From JANYHF01 sp031393505 (GTDB lineage: Bacteria > Pseudomonadota > Alphaproteobacteria > Rhizobiales > Hyphomicrobiaceae): a DNA stretch of 52,048 nucleotides. The translations under genes were made by a program, and so were the position numbers. Each line of letters begins with the position of its first letter. Position 1 is the first letter of the stretch. The notes beneath the pieces were generated by a model that was not told the DNA's origin, ran no database searches, and saw only the letters and a program-made list of their open reading frames with translations. The stretch lies in assembly GCA_031393505.1 (NCBI GenBank), contig JANMVX010000330.1:1-52048 (forward strand). Direction: 5' to 3'. Shown piece after piece: positions 1 through 7,778 of the stretch.

Positions 1-2
1 TG

Positions 3-578
3 CTGTGGCGGGCGCAGGAGCAGGACGGCTGGGTGACGAAGCCGGCCATCGAATGGACGGCCAACAAGCTCGGCATGTCGTTCGTCCGCGTGCTGGAAGT
101 GGCGACATTCTACACGCAGTTCCAGCTCTCGCCGGTTGGAACGGCGGCGCACTTCCAGGTTTGCGGCACCACGCCCTGCATGCTGCGCGGCGCCGGCGCG
201 TTGCTCGACGTCTGCAAGAAACACATCGCCCCGCATCCGTTTGAGCGCACCAGCGACGGAAAACTGTCGTGGGAAGAGGTGGAATGCCTCGGCGCCTGCG
301 TGAACGCCCCGATGGTTTTGATCGGCAAAGACACCTACGAGGACCTGACGCCCACGTCGTTCACAGAGATCATCGACGATTTCCAGCGTGGCGAAGTGCC
401 AGAACCTGGCCCGCAAATTGACCGCATTCTGTCGGCGCCAGTTGGCGGGCCAACCACGCTGACGGATCAGCGGCTCTATGACGGTTCAGTAATCGGCGGC
501 TGGCGCAAGGCGTTCGACGAGCGCGAGACGGCGCGAGCGGAAAAGGCTGCTGCCGCTGCGGCGATGCCAAAGGCGTAG
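3..578 (+). CDS. nuoE: NADH-quinone oxidoreductase subunit E (partial, 5' end outside window)
   Basis: Peripheral-arm subunit of respiratory complex I carrying the N1a [2Fe-2S] cluster. The reading frame is open from the window edge, and residues before the first internal start (LWRAQEQDGW) match the family, so the gene is truncated by the window. The cluster ligands are visible as VCGTTPC followed later by ECLGAC, and the N-terminal helical part contains the typical GMSFVRVLEVATFYTQF. The C-terminal tail after about residue 130 is an Ala/Glu-rich extension ending in MPKA. The TAG stop lies inside the left arm of a palindromic repeat. nuoF does not follow directly but 3.7 kb downstream, after three genes unrelated to the complex. 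Confidence 0.95.
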   Translation: MWRAQEQDGWVTKPAIEWTANKLGMSFVRVLEVATFYTQFQLSPVGTAAHFQVCGTTPCMLRGAGALLDVCKKHIAPHPFERTSDGKLSWEEVECLGACVNAPMVLIGKDTYEDLTPTSFTEIIDDFQRGEVPEPGPQIDRILSAPVGGPTTLTDQRLYDGSVIGGWRKAFDERETARAEKAAAAAAMPKA

Positions 579-735
579 GGTGTAGGTTGGGTTAGCGCGC
601 CCATGTCCCATCGATCTTGCCCAATGCCAGTTCGCGCGTAACCCAACATGCCGCACGCACCGCATGTTGGGTTACGCGCGAATCAGCGATGATCGTCCCA
701 CGGGCATCCGGGCGCGCTAACCCAACCTACGCCCT
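572..735. repeat. nested inverted repeat, GTAGGTTGGGTTAGCGCG class
   Basis: The outer arms are 572-602 and 710-734. They share GTAGGTTGGGTTAGCGCGCC in opposite orientation, with a small insertion in the left arm. A second, perfect 21-bp inverted repeat sits inside (631-651 with 662-682) and carries the related core TAACCCAACATGC. The structure fills almost the whole gap between nuoE and the next gene. It supplies the nuoE stop codon on one side and ends about 13 bp before the next start on the other. It resembles small dispersed palindromic elements or a MITE; no transposase is nearby. Confidence 0.8.
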
Positions 736-747
736 CCGCGAGGGCCC

Positions 748-2208
748 ATGAACCGCCAACAGCCGATCATTCCGACCGCGAAATCCTGGCACGGCCAGTT
801 CCTGATTTCGCGCATGCCGACGGCCCTGGACGGCGCATCGAGCCATGCCGTCGGCCGATGGCATGTCCAAGCCTTCGCAGGCGCGCCTGTGGTACCGGTC
901 GTCAACGCCCGAGACGAAAAGATCGGCCTGCTGATCGGCACAGTGATCGATGTCGCGGCCGGGGCGGTTGTCACAAGCCCGATCCGGATCGACCGGATGG
1001 ATGATGAGGGCGTCGAGCGAGCGCTCTACCGCCTGAGAGGCAGCTGGCTGTGCCTGCTGGCGAGTGGCGACTTCGAGCGCGTCTATCTCGACGCCAACGG
1101 CACGCTGTCGCTGGTTTTCGATTCGCAGACCAAGGTGGCGGCTTCGACGGCTGGCCTGCTGTTGGACGATGCCGCTTACGCGGCTCGTTTCGATAGCGCC
1201 CTCTACGCAACGCTCGACGTCCCCGGCGAGGGCTGGTTCCCGTCGGGCCTCACGGCGCACAAGGGCATCAAGCGCCTGCTCTGCAACCACTATCTTGATC
1301 TCGCGACCTTTCAGCCCGTCCGCCATTGGCCGACCAAGGACTTCGCTCACGACGGCTCGACCGAACAGAGCGCCCACCGCGTCGCCGAGATTGTCCGCAA
1401 GCAGGCCGAAGCGCTGCTGAACCGGGGCAAGACCGTCGTCGCGCTGACGGGTGGCAACGAAACGCGCTTCCTGCTCGCCGCCTACAAGCCCCTTATCAAA
1501 GACCTGACCTTTGTAACCGTGTCCGCCCCCCCGACCGAGCGGGACGTGGTGCTAGCCAAGGCCCTCGCTGAGCGGTTCGGGCTGCGTCACAAGCTGCTGC
1601 CGTTGCAGCAAGCGCCACTGGCCGAGCAAGACGCCTGGCTCTACGCCACCGGCCACACCGTCACCGGCCCCAACATGGTCAGCCACCCGACTATCCGTCC
1701 TCTGGCCAACGAGTACGACTTCTTCCTCGGCGGCCTCGGCGGCGAAATCGGCCGCGCCTTCTTCTGGCGCGCCACCGACACCCACGACATGGCCCTGACG
1801 GTCGTCGACCTCGTCCCCCGCTTCGGCATGCCCCAGGCCGACGCCGTCACCGAAGCCACCGCAGACTGGCTCTGGGGCGTCCAGCAGTTCAACGGCCTGA
1901 CCCAACTCGACCTAGCATACATGGAGCTGCGCATGTCCGCCTGGTCGGCAGCCCAGACCTACGCCCAAAGTTTCGTCAACCACCTGCACCCGCTGATCGC
2001 CCGCGAGATTTATGCGCTGATGCTGAACCTTTCGCCCGAGGCCAAGCGCGGCAATCTCCTGATCAAGTCCGCCATCGCCCAGGGCTGGCCGGAACTCGCC
2101 GAAATCCCCATTAACCGCTACGGCGACTACCGCGACCTGATCCACGCCGCCATGAGCGCGACAGACCCCAAGCGGGTGGCTAAGAAACTGCGCAAGATGT
2201 TTGGGTGA
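748..2208 (+). CDS. asparagine-synthase-like PP-loop ATPase domain protein
   Basis: A 486-residue protein whose middle carries an N-type ATP-pyrophosphatase loop, LTGGNETR at residues 233-240, a variant of the SGGxDS loop of asparagine synthetase and related amidotransferases. Following segments (TFVTVSAPPTERDVVLAKALAERFG, cut here to its sense: a Rossmann-like beta strand then a helix entering the nucleotide site) fit the synthetase domain. The N-terminal 220 residues look like a glutaminase-type beta-sandwich, but there is no Cys2: the protein begins MNRQQ, so glutamine hydrolysis is unlikely. It may use free ammonia or another amine, or adenylate a carboxylate. Substrate unknown. ATG start with GAGGG a few bases upstream. 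It sits between nuoE and nuoF, and nothing in its sequence links it to complex I. Confidence 0.7.
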   Translation: MNRQQPIIPTAKSWHGQFLISRMPTALDGASSHAVGRWHVQAFAGAPVVPVVNARDEKIGLLIGTVIDVAAGAVVTSPIRIDRMDDEGVERALYRLRGSWLCLLASGDFERVYLDANGTLSLVFDSQTKVAASTAGLLLDDAAYAARFDSALYATLDVPGEGWFPSGLTAHKGIKRLLCNHYLDLATFQPVRHWPTKDFAHDGSTEQSAHRVAEIVRKQAEALLNRGKTVVALTGGNETRFLLAAYKPLIKDLTFVTVSAPPTERDVVLAKALAERFGLRHKLLPLQQAPLAEQDAWLYATGHTVTGPNMVSHPTIRPLANEYDFFLGGLGGEIGRAFFWRATDTHDMALTVVDLVPRFGMPQADAVTEATADWLWGVQQFNGLTQLDLAYMELRMSAWSAAQTYAQSFVNHLHPLIAREIYALMLNLSPEAKRGNLLIKSAIAQGWPELAEIPINRYGDYRDLIHAAMSATDPKRVAKKLRKMFG

Positions 2209-2291
2209 GGCCACGGAGCAGGCGCTCACGTGTGGAAACGAAACCCGTCATCATACGCAACCGCATCGACCCCCGGCGCGTTATCCACGCT

Positions 2292-3014
2292 ATGAACACG
2301 ACTTCAAATTGGCCCTGCAACCGGCTCCTGCTCGCGCTGCCGGCACGCGACCTCAAGCTGCTGAAGCCGGACCTTGAGCACATTGCCCTGCAGCGCGAAC
2401 AGGTCCTGGTGGAGGCCGACAGCCCACTCGATCACGTCTACTTTCCCGACACCGGTGTCATCTCGATCCTGGCGGTTTATACGGACGGCCGCGCCATTGA
2501 AATGGCGACCATCGGGCGCGAAGGTTACGCTGGCGTGCAAGCCGCTTTTGGCGCCAAGATCTCTGCCGCCCGGCTCCTGGTGCAAATCCCCGGCAGCGCG
2601 GCCAGGATGCCCCGCGTAGCGTTCACCAGGGCGATGCAGTCGATACCGTCCTTGCGAAATCTCGCGCTCGCCTACGTCCAGGCCTTTCTGGAGCAGATCA
2701 TGGTGTCGGTGGCCTGCAACGGCGCGCACAACCTCGAGCAACGGCTGGCGCGCTGGCTGCTCATGATGCAAGACCGAGGCGACGGCGACCTATTGCCGAT
2801 CACTCAGAACCTGCTGGCCGAAATGCTGGGGGTGCAGCGGCCGACCATCTCGAATGTCGCCAAGAAACTGGAACACGCGGGCCTGATCGAGCGTGGTCTT
2901 CGGCAATTGACGATTCGCAACCGGCCGGGCCTCGCCGAGGCGTCATGCGAGTGTTATCAGCTGGTCCGTCAGCGGACCGCGCATTATCTTCCCAAAACCT
3001 ACCCGGAAACCTGA
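2292..3014 (+). CDS. Crp/Fnr-family transcriptional regulator
   Basis: A 240-residue regulator with an N-terminal cyclic-nucleotide-binding-like beta barrel (about residues 20-140, including YFPDTGVISIL and GREGYAG) and a C-terminal winged helix. The recognition region reads LLAEMLGVQRPTISNVAKKL. There is no cluster of N-terminal cysteines as in Fnr, so oxygen sensing through an iron-sulphur cluster is unlikely; the barrel is of the degenerate type often found in alphaproteobacterial Crp-like proteins with unknown ligand. The reading frame extends further upstream to 2205, but ATG 2292 gives the normal family N-terminus. It is followed after 126 bp by a histidine kinase gene, with a perfect 18-bp palindrome in the gap. 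Confidence 0.9.
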   Translation: MNTTSNWPCNRLLLALPARDLKLLKPDLEHIALQREQVLVEADSPLDHVYFPDTGVISILAVYTDGRAIEMATIGREGYAGVQAAFGAKISAARLLVQIPGSAARMPRVAFTRAMQSIPSLRNLALAYVQAFLEQIMVSVACNGAHNLEQRLARWLLMMQDRGDGDLLPITQNLLAEMLGVQRPTISNVAKKLEHAGLIERGLRQLTIRNRPGLAEASCECYQLVRQRTAHYLPKTYPET

Positions 3015-3028
3015 CATTTCCCCTGACT

Positions 3029-3046
3029 CGGTAATGTACATTACCG
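3029..3046. promoter_or_regulatory. perfect 18-bp palindrome, candidate operator
   Basis: CGGTAATGTACATTACCG is a perfect dyad located 15 bp after the stop of the Crp/Fnr gene and 95 bp before the kinase start. Its position suggests an operator for the kinase gene, or for an antisense transcript. It is not the classic TGTGA-N6-TCACA Crp site nor TTGAT-N4-ATCAA Fnr site, so the bound factor is not assigned. Confidence 0.5.
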
Positions 3047-3140
3047 ACAACCCAGCTCAACTTGCGCACAATCGTCACTGGCGGGAGGCTGAAACGGACT
3101 CTCTGGCAAGATCAGGTTCTTGCGGCCGGGAGCTACTGCC

Positions 3141-4142
3141 ATGGACAAAGTCGACCGGTTGGATCTCGTGGAAACAATCCGCGACGGCCTGCTCGTGCTT
3201 GAGCCCGACCTCACCATCCGGTTCGCGAACCGTTCCTATTGCAACACATTCGCGGTCGCGCCAGAAGATACGGTTGGCCACAAGTTCTACGAGGTCGGCA
3301 ATGGCCAATGGGACATTCCCAAGTTGCGCGTCGCGCTCGATACCATCATTTCTGGTCACACCACCATCGAGGCGTTCGAAGTCGAGCACCTGTTCCCGAC
3401 CATTGGAGAACGGGTGATGCTGCTCAATGCGCGCAAGGTTTATCGGCCCGGCAGCGATATAAAGCAGATCCTTTTGGTAGTCGAAGACGTCACGAAACGG
3501 GTGTGGCTTGAGCGCGAACACGCGGTGGCGCTTGCGCGTATCGGCCAGCTGATGCAGGAGCTGACGCACCGGGTCAAGAACAGCCTGCAGTCGATCGCCT
3601 CCATGGTCATGATCGAATCGCGCAGCCACAACAGCGGCGAGGGCAAAGCGGCGCTGCAACGGGTCTCCAATCGCATCGATGCGCTAGGACGGCTGTATGC
3701 CGCCCTCAGCAAATCCAACAGTGTCGAAGCGGTTGACGCGGCGACCTATCTCGACGAGTTGTGCCGCGAGTTGGTCACTTCGGTCCAGAATGACGGCACG
3801 GCGATTTCGCTCAAGACTGAGTTCGATAGCGTGCTGCTGCCAACCGATCAGGCGATTCCGATCGGGCTGATTGTCAACGAGTTGGTGACCAACGCCATCA
3901 AGTATGCATTTGCTGCCAACAGCACGGGAACGGTGCTGGTGACATTCAAGCGCGAGCCTGGCAGGCTTTGCCTGACCGTCGCCGATGACGGTATTGGGAT
4001 CGATCCCCTTCGCGCCGATTCCGGCATAGGTGGCCGCCTCATCGCCGGCTTTGCTCAACAACTTGGCGGCCTGCTGGAACGCGAGAGCAGCGTAGCGGGT
4101 ACGACAGTGCGCCTGATATTGCCGGCGCCGAAGGGCCCGTAG
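3141..4142 (+). CDS. sensor histidine kinase, PAS plus HisKA_2 (HWE-type)
   Basis: A 333-residue cytoplasmic kinase with no membrane segments. Residues 8-120 form a PAS domain (DGLLVLEPDLTIRFAN ... VVEDVTKR). The phospho-acceptor motif ELTHRVKNSLQ puts the histidine at residue 143, in the HisKA_2 style typical of alphaproteobacterial HWE/light-stress kinases. The ATPase domain has NELVTNAIKYAF (N box) and DDGIGI (G1). Start chosen at ATG 3141, preceded by GGGAG; an in-frame start 21 bp upstream would add an unlikely leader. These kinases often feed the PhyR/NepR general stress response or single-domain regulators, but no response regulator is adjacent, so the partner is unknown. Confidence 0.9.
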   Translation: MDKVDRLDLVETIRDGLLVLEPDLTIRFANRSYCNTFAVAPEDTVGHKFYEVGNGQWDIPKLRVALDTIISGHTTIEAFEVEHLFPTIGERVMLLNARKVYRPGSDIKQILLVVEDVTKRVWLEREHAVALARIGQLMQELTHRVKNSLQSIASMVMIESRSHNSGEGKAALQRVSNRIDALGRLYAALSKSNSVEAVDAATYLDELCRELVTSVQNDGTAISLKTEFDSVLLPTDQAIPIGLIVNELVTNAIKYAFAANSTGTVLVTFKREPGRLCLTVADDGIGIDPLRADSGIGGRLIAGFAQQLGGLLERESSVAGTTVRLILPAPKGP

Positions 4143-4284
4143 GTAGCTGCGTCGGCAAAGGTAATAGACCTTTTGCGCCCAAACACCGGCGCCCGCGCTC
4201 CCAGCGCGCCTTGACTTATCCCACCCTCCTGGTTTCTTGGGCGCTAAATCGATCCGGCCCCGCGCCGCCTCCGAAAGGCTTCCC

Positions 4285-5568
4285 ATGCTCGCCGACAAGG
4301 ACCGCATTTTCACGAATCTTTATGGCCGCCACGATTGGGGCCTCAAGGGAGCGATGCAGCGCGGCGCGTGGGACGGCACCAAGCTGTTCATCGACAAGGG
4401 GCCGGACTGGATCGTCGACGAGATGAAGGCTTCTGGCCTGCGCGGCCGCGGCGGCGCTGGCTTCCCGACCGGCATGAAGTGGTCGTTTATGCCCAAGAAC
4501 GATCCCCGACCGAGCTATCTGGTCGTCAACGCCGACGAATCCGAGCCCGGCACCTGCAAAGACCGCGAGATCCTGCGCCACGATCCGCACACGCTGGTCG
4601 AGGGCTGCCTGATCGCCTCCTTCGCTATGCGCGCCCACACCTGCTTCATTTATGTCCGTGGAGAGTTCATTCGCGAACGTGAAAGACTGCAGGCCGCCGT
4701 CGATCAGGCCTACGACGCCAAACTGATCGGCAAGAACAACCTCCACGGTTGGGATTTCGACATCGTCGTGCATCACGGCGCTGGAGCCTACATCTGCGGC
4801 GAGGAGACCGCGCTGCTCGAAAGCCTGGAAGGCAAGAAAGGCCAGCCGCGCATGAAGCCGCCGTTTCCGGCCAACATGGGCGTGTATGGCGCGCCGACCA
4901 CGGTGAACAATGTGGAATCCATTGCTGTTGCGCCAACGATCCTGAGGCGCGGCGCCGGTTGGTTCTCAAGTCTGGGCAAACCGAACAATGTGGGCACCAA
5001 GCTGTTCTGCATCTCCGGCCACGTCAATAAGCCGTGCACGGTCGAAGAGGAAATGGGCATCGGCTTCCGCGAGTTGGTCGACCGTCATGCCGGTGGTGTG
5101 CGCGGCGGCTGGGATAATTTTCTGGCGGTCATCCCGGGCGGATCGTCCGTGCGCTGCCTGCCGGCCAGCAAGTGCGGCGCGGATCTGACGATGGATTTCG
5201 ATTCGCTCTCCAAACTCGGTTCTGGACTTGGTACGGCCGCCGTCATCGTCATGGACCGCTCGACCGACATCATCGCGGCCATCGCGCGCCTCGCCGCTTT
5301 CTACAAGCACGAAAGCTGCGGCCAGTGCACCCCGTGCCGCGAGGGCGCCGGCTGGATGATGCGCGTCATGAACCGCCTGGTCGAAGGCAACGCGCAGAAG
5401 TCGGAGATCGATCTGTTGTTCAAGGTGAGCAAGCAGATCGAGGGGCACACGATTTGCGCGCTGGGCGATGCCGCGGCCTGGCCGATCCAGGGTTTGATCA
5501 ATCATTTCCGGCCCGTGATCGAGGCGCGTATTGATGCGGCGCAGGTGCGACGGCAGGCGGCGGAGTAG
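4285..5568 (+). CDS. nuoF: NADH-quinone oxidoreductase subunit F
   Basis: The 51-kDa subunit of complex I, which binds NADH and FMN and carries the N3 [4Fe-4S] cluster. The 427-residue length is normal. Visible signatures are GRGGAGFPTGMKWS (NADH/FMN site), ESEPGTCKDREI, GAYICGEETALLESLEG (FMN site) and the cluster ligands ESCGQCTPCREG with the distal Cys in HTICALGD. Start taken at ATG 4285, which gives the family N-terminus MLADKDRIFTNLYG; an in-frame upstream start at 4237 is not needed. The gene that normally follows, nuoG, is absent: a toxin-antitoxin pair begins 73 bp downstream, so the nuo genes are dispersed here. Confidence 0.97.
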   Translation: MLADKDRIFTNLYGRHDWGLKGAMQRGAWDGTKLFIDKGPDWIVDEMKASGLRGRGGAGFPTGMKWSFMPKNDPRPSYLVVNADESEPGTCKDREILRHDPHTLVEGCLIASFAMRAHTCFIYVRGEFIRERERLQAAVDQAYDAKLIGKNNLHGWDFDIVVHHGAGAYICGEETALLESLEGKKGQPRMKPPFPANMGVYGAPTTVNNVESIAVAPTILRRGAGWFSSLGKPNNVGTKLFCISGHVNKPCTVEEEMGIGFRELVDRHAGGVRGGWDNFLAVIPGGSSVRCLPASKCGADLTMDFDSLSKLGSGLGTAAVIVMDRSTDIIAAIARLAAFYKHESCGQCTPCREGAGWMMRVMNRLVEGNAQKSEIDLLFKVSKQIEGHTICALGDAAAWPIQGLINHFRPVIEARIDAAQVRRQAAE

Positions 5569-5582
5569 GGGCGGTGGGCTTG

Positions 5583-5621
5583 TTGTAAGGCAACACCGGT
5601 GCTATGTATTACATCTTACAA
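5583..5621. promoter_or_regulatory. candidate VapB-type operator/promoter
   Basis: The gap before the antitoxin gene holds a 7-bp inverted repeat, TTGTAAG at 5583-5589 and CTTACAA at 5615-5621. Inside it is a perfect 9-bp palindrome, TGTATTACA at 5605-5613. Such short dyads upstream of ribbon-helix-helix antitoxins usually serve autoregulation by the toxin-antitoxin complex. The binding protein is inferred, not shown. Confidence 0.5.
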
Positions 5622-5641
5622 GACGTGCGCTGGAGGCCTAC

Positions 5642-5953
5642 ATGACGCTTACCATCCGCTTGCCCGAAGCGTTGGAAACCCAACTGCGTTCGCGGTTAGA
5701 GGCCGAAGGCGCCAAGCTTTCAGATTTTGTCCGTACTGCGATCGCCGAGAAGTTGGAACGGGAACCTGCCAAGCATTCCAGAGCCTATGAACTCGGTAAA
5801 GATGTTTTCGGCTGCTACGAGTTCGGGCATCCCGACGATAGTTCCCGGGCCCGCCGCAAGGAGCTGATTGGGGAGCACCTGGATGCCAAGCATCATCGTC
5901 GACAGCGGTCCACTGTACGCGCTGTTCAGCAGAAAAGACCGGCATCACGATAG
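5642..5953 (+). CDS. ribbon-helix-helix antitoxin of a VapBC-like pair
   Basis: A 103-residue protein beginning MTLTIRLPEALETQL, a ribbon-helix-helix DNA-binding segment, then SDFVRTAIAEKLERE. The central part (AYELGKDVFGCYEFGHPD) and RKELIGEHLDAKH match antitoxins that neutralise PIN toxins. The start at ATG 5642 follows GGAGG. Many relatives stop shortly after the DAKH region; here the frame continues another 18 or so residues and overlaps the toxin gene by 71 bp, suggesting an extended C-terminus or a lost stop. It should bind its own promoter (dyads at 5583-5621) and mask the toxin active site. Confidence 0.85.
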   Translation: MTLTIRLPEALETQLRSRLEAEGAKLSDFVRTAIAEKLEREPAKHSRAYELGKDVFGCYEFGHPDDSSRARRKELIGEHLDAKHHRRQRSTVRAVQQKRPASR

Positions 5954-6299
5954 CGCTCTGACGTTCATTGATCGAACAAAGAGCCAGCTCCTGACCAGCA
6001 TTCTTGTTGTCATGGAGGTTGTCCATCTCTTGCGGCTCGAACGCCTTTCGCAGCAAAAATTTCTGAACTGGGTGCAACGGGCACTGGTATTGGAGCCGGT
6101 AACGGCGCGAGACCAGACACGCATTTTTGAATTGCTCAGCATCTATGCAGACTTGCCCGCCGATCTCGCCGATGTCTCCTTGGTGGCCATCGCCGAGCGC
6201 CTAAAGATCCGCCGCATTGCAACTGTCGATAGCGATTTCTCCGTTTACCGTGCGCTGGGAAAGGACCCATTCGAGAACGTCTTCTGGCCAGCAAAGTGA
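5883..6299 (+). CDS. PIN-domain ribonuclease toxin (VapC family)
   Basis: A 138-residue PIN-domain protein. The acidic metal-binding residues are visible in IIVDSGPLYALF (first Asp), VVMEVVHLL (Glu), DLPADLADVSLVAIAERL (Asp) and IATVDSDFSVYR (Asp), so the Mg-dependent RNase centre looks intact. Start at ATG 5883, with GGGGAG about 7 bp upstream; a TTG five codons earlier is less likely. It overlaps the antitoxin gene by 71 bp in a different frame, implying coupled translation. The cellular target (tRNA or rRNA in known VapC enzymes) cannot be read from the sequence. Confidence 0.87.
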   Translation: MPSIIVDSGPLYALFSRKDRHHDSALTFIDRTKSQLLTSILVVMEVVHLLRLERLSQQKFLNWVQRALVLEPVTARDQTRIFELLSIYADLPADLADVSLVAIAERLKIRRIATVDSDFSVYRALGKDPFENVFWPAK

Positions 6300-6330
6300 C
6301 TCTATCGCCGTCTTCTGGTAGTCCGTCATT

Positions 6331-6891
6331 ATGTCGCTTGCTCAAACCTTTCCGCGCATGACTTTCGATGAGTTCGTCATCTGGTCCGAAGCGCAGCCCG
6401 AAGACCGTTACGAGTTCATCGATGGCGAGGTCGTCGTCATGCCGAGCGAGGGTGGGCGGCACAATCTTGTGAAGCTCGCCGCTTTCGAAGCTCTTCGAGA
6501 GGCAGCACGGCGCGCCACGTTTCTAGGCACTGTTTTCACCGACGGCATGACCGTCCGCATCGACGGCAAGCGCGGCTGCGAACCGGATGCCTCCGTAACG
6601 GCGACGCCGGTTGCCGATCTCGCTGCCCTATGGCTGGTCGACCCCTTGATCGTCGTTGAAGTCGTGTCGCCAAATTCGGTTCGCGACGATACCGGCGCCA
6701 AGCTGATCGATTGTTTCAAGGTGCCGAGCATCCGGCACTATCTGATCGTTCGCTCCCTGGACAAGGCAATCATCCATCACGAACGCGCTGATGGCGGCGA
6801 GATCCGCACAAGCATCTGGCGTGGCGGTGAAATCCGCCTGGATCCGCCTAGGCTGATGTTGAACATCGATCCCATTCTCGCTGCTGGCTGA
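6331..6891 (+). CDS. Uma2-family (DUF820) putative endonuclease
   Basis: A 186-residue protein of the Uma2 family, which has a restriction-endonuclease-like fold. Family landmarks are the N-terminal MTFDEFVIWSEAQPEDRYEFIDGE (split motif: YEFIDGEVV), the candidate PD-(D/E)xK residues in CEPDASV and IVVEVVSPNS, then the helix with DTGAKLIDCFKVPSIRHYLI. The pattern of Asp and Glu residues appears intact. The biological substrate of the family is not established. It begins 31 bp after the toxin gene, making a small accessory block beside nuoF. Confidence 0.85.
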   Translation: MSLAQTFPRMTFDEFVIWSEAQPEDRYEFIDGEVVVMPSEGGRHNLVKLAAFEALREAARRATFLGTVFTDGMTVRIDGKRGCEPDASVTATPVADLAALWLVDPLIVVEVVSPNSVRDDTGAKLIDCFKVPSIRHYLIVRSLDKAIIHHERADGGEIRTSIWRGGEIRLDPPRLMLNIDPILAAG

Positions 6892-6897
6892 CCACCC

Positions 6898-7362
6898 ATG
6901 CCCCACCTCGCCGAGCTGAACATCGCCAAGTTACGCTACCCCAAGGGCGATGCGCGCGCCGCGCCATTCTTCGATGCGCTCGACCGCGTCAATGCATTGG
7001 CGGAGCGGATGCCTGGGTTCGTCTGGCGGCTGAAGGATGCGGGTGGGAATGCGACAGACATTCCGTTCAGTGATGATCCCACGGTGATTGCGAACCTGTC
7101 GGTCTGGGAGACGCCCGAAGCGCTGGAAAAATACGTGTTCCAGACCGTGCACACGGCCTTTTACCGCAAGCGCGAGGACTGGTTCCAGCGCATGGCCGGC
7201 CCGCACATGGTGTTCTGGTGGATTGAGCCGGGGACGGTCCCGACGCTTGCCGAGGCCGCGTCCCGCCTCGCCGAACTCGCCGCCAGCGGTCCGAGTGAGC
7301 GCGCCTTCGGCTGGTCGGACCTCAAGTCGGCCAAGCTCTGGCGGGCGCAGCGCTGCGCGTAA
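6898..7362 (+). CDS. DUF3291 domain protein
   Basis: A 154-residue cytoplasmic protein of the DUF3291 family, a dimeric alpha/beta-barrel (ABM-like) fold. It begins MPHLAELNIAKLRYP, and includes MPGFVWRLKD, NLSVWETPEALEKYVF, HTAFYRKREDWF and HMVFWWIEPG, all typical for the family. Its function is unknown; some relatives resemble antibiotic-biosynthesis monooxygenases. It starts 6 bp after the Uma2-like gene and is probably cotranscribed. Confidence 0.85.
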   Translation: MPHLAELNIAKLRYPKGDARAAPFFDALDRVNALAERMPGFVWRLKDAGGNATDIPFSDDPTVIANLSVWETPEALEKYVFQTVHTAFYRKREDWFQRMAGPHMVFWWIEPGTVPTLAEAASRLAELAASGPSERAFGWSDLKSAKLWRAQRCA

Positions 7363-7481
7363 TTCTGGGCCTCAAGATAGCTGTGAACCGCATTAACTTC
7401 TTCTTCACAATTCCCCATGACGGGATTTCGCCGCGAATCAGTTATCCTCCCTCGCCAAGACTGAACGTGAGGGACGAGACA

Positions 7482-7769
7482 ATGTCTGATCGCACCATGT
7501 TGGCCTTTGGCCGCAGCACCTATTCCGTACCCAAGGCGACCAAGCGCGCCTTTCAAGTGTTGTTGGCTGTCGCGATCACCGCGGCGGCCATCCTGGTCGT
7601 GCTGTCCCTCAACAATGTGTTGACGACGCAGACCGGCTGGCGGCAGGGCTTCAACACCTGGCTGGCCTTCATTCGCCGCTCGGACATTCTGGGCACCATG
7701 GTGCTGACGTCGGCGATTACAGTGTTGTCGGTCTATTGGACCCCGCAAGGCAGCGGCGGCAAGAAATAG
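7482..7769 (+). CDS. small hypothetical membrane protein
   Basis: A 95-residue protein with two predicted membrane segments (AFQVLLAVAITAAAILVVL near the N-terminus, cut here, and LGTMVLTSAITVLSVYW near the C-terminus). I recognise no family. The frame is open from 7383, but ATG 7482 (MSDRTMLAFGRST) is preceded by GAGGGACGAG and fits better. The last residues are GGKK. Confidence 0.55.
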   Translation: MSDRTMLAFGRSTYSVPKATKRAFQVLLAVAITAAAILVVLSLNNVLTTQTGWRQGFNTWLAFIRRSDILGTMVLTSAITVLSVYWTPQGSGGKK

Positions 7770-7778
7770 GCCGCAAGT

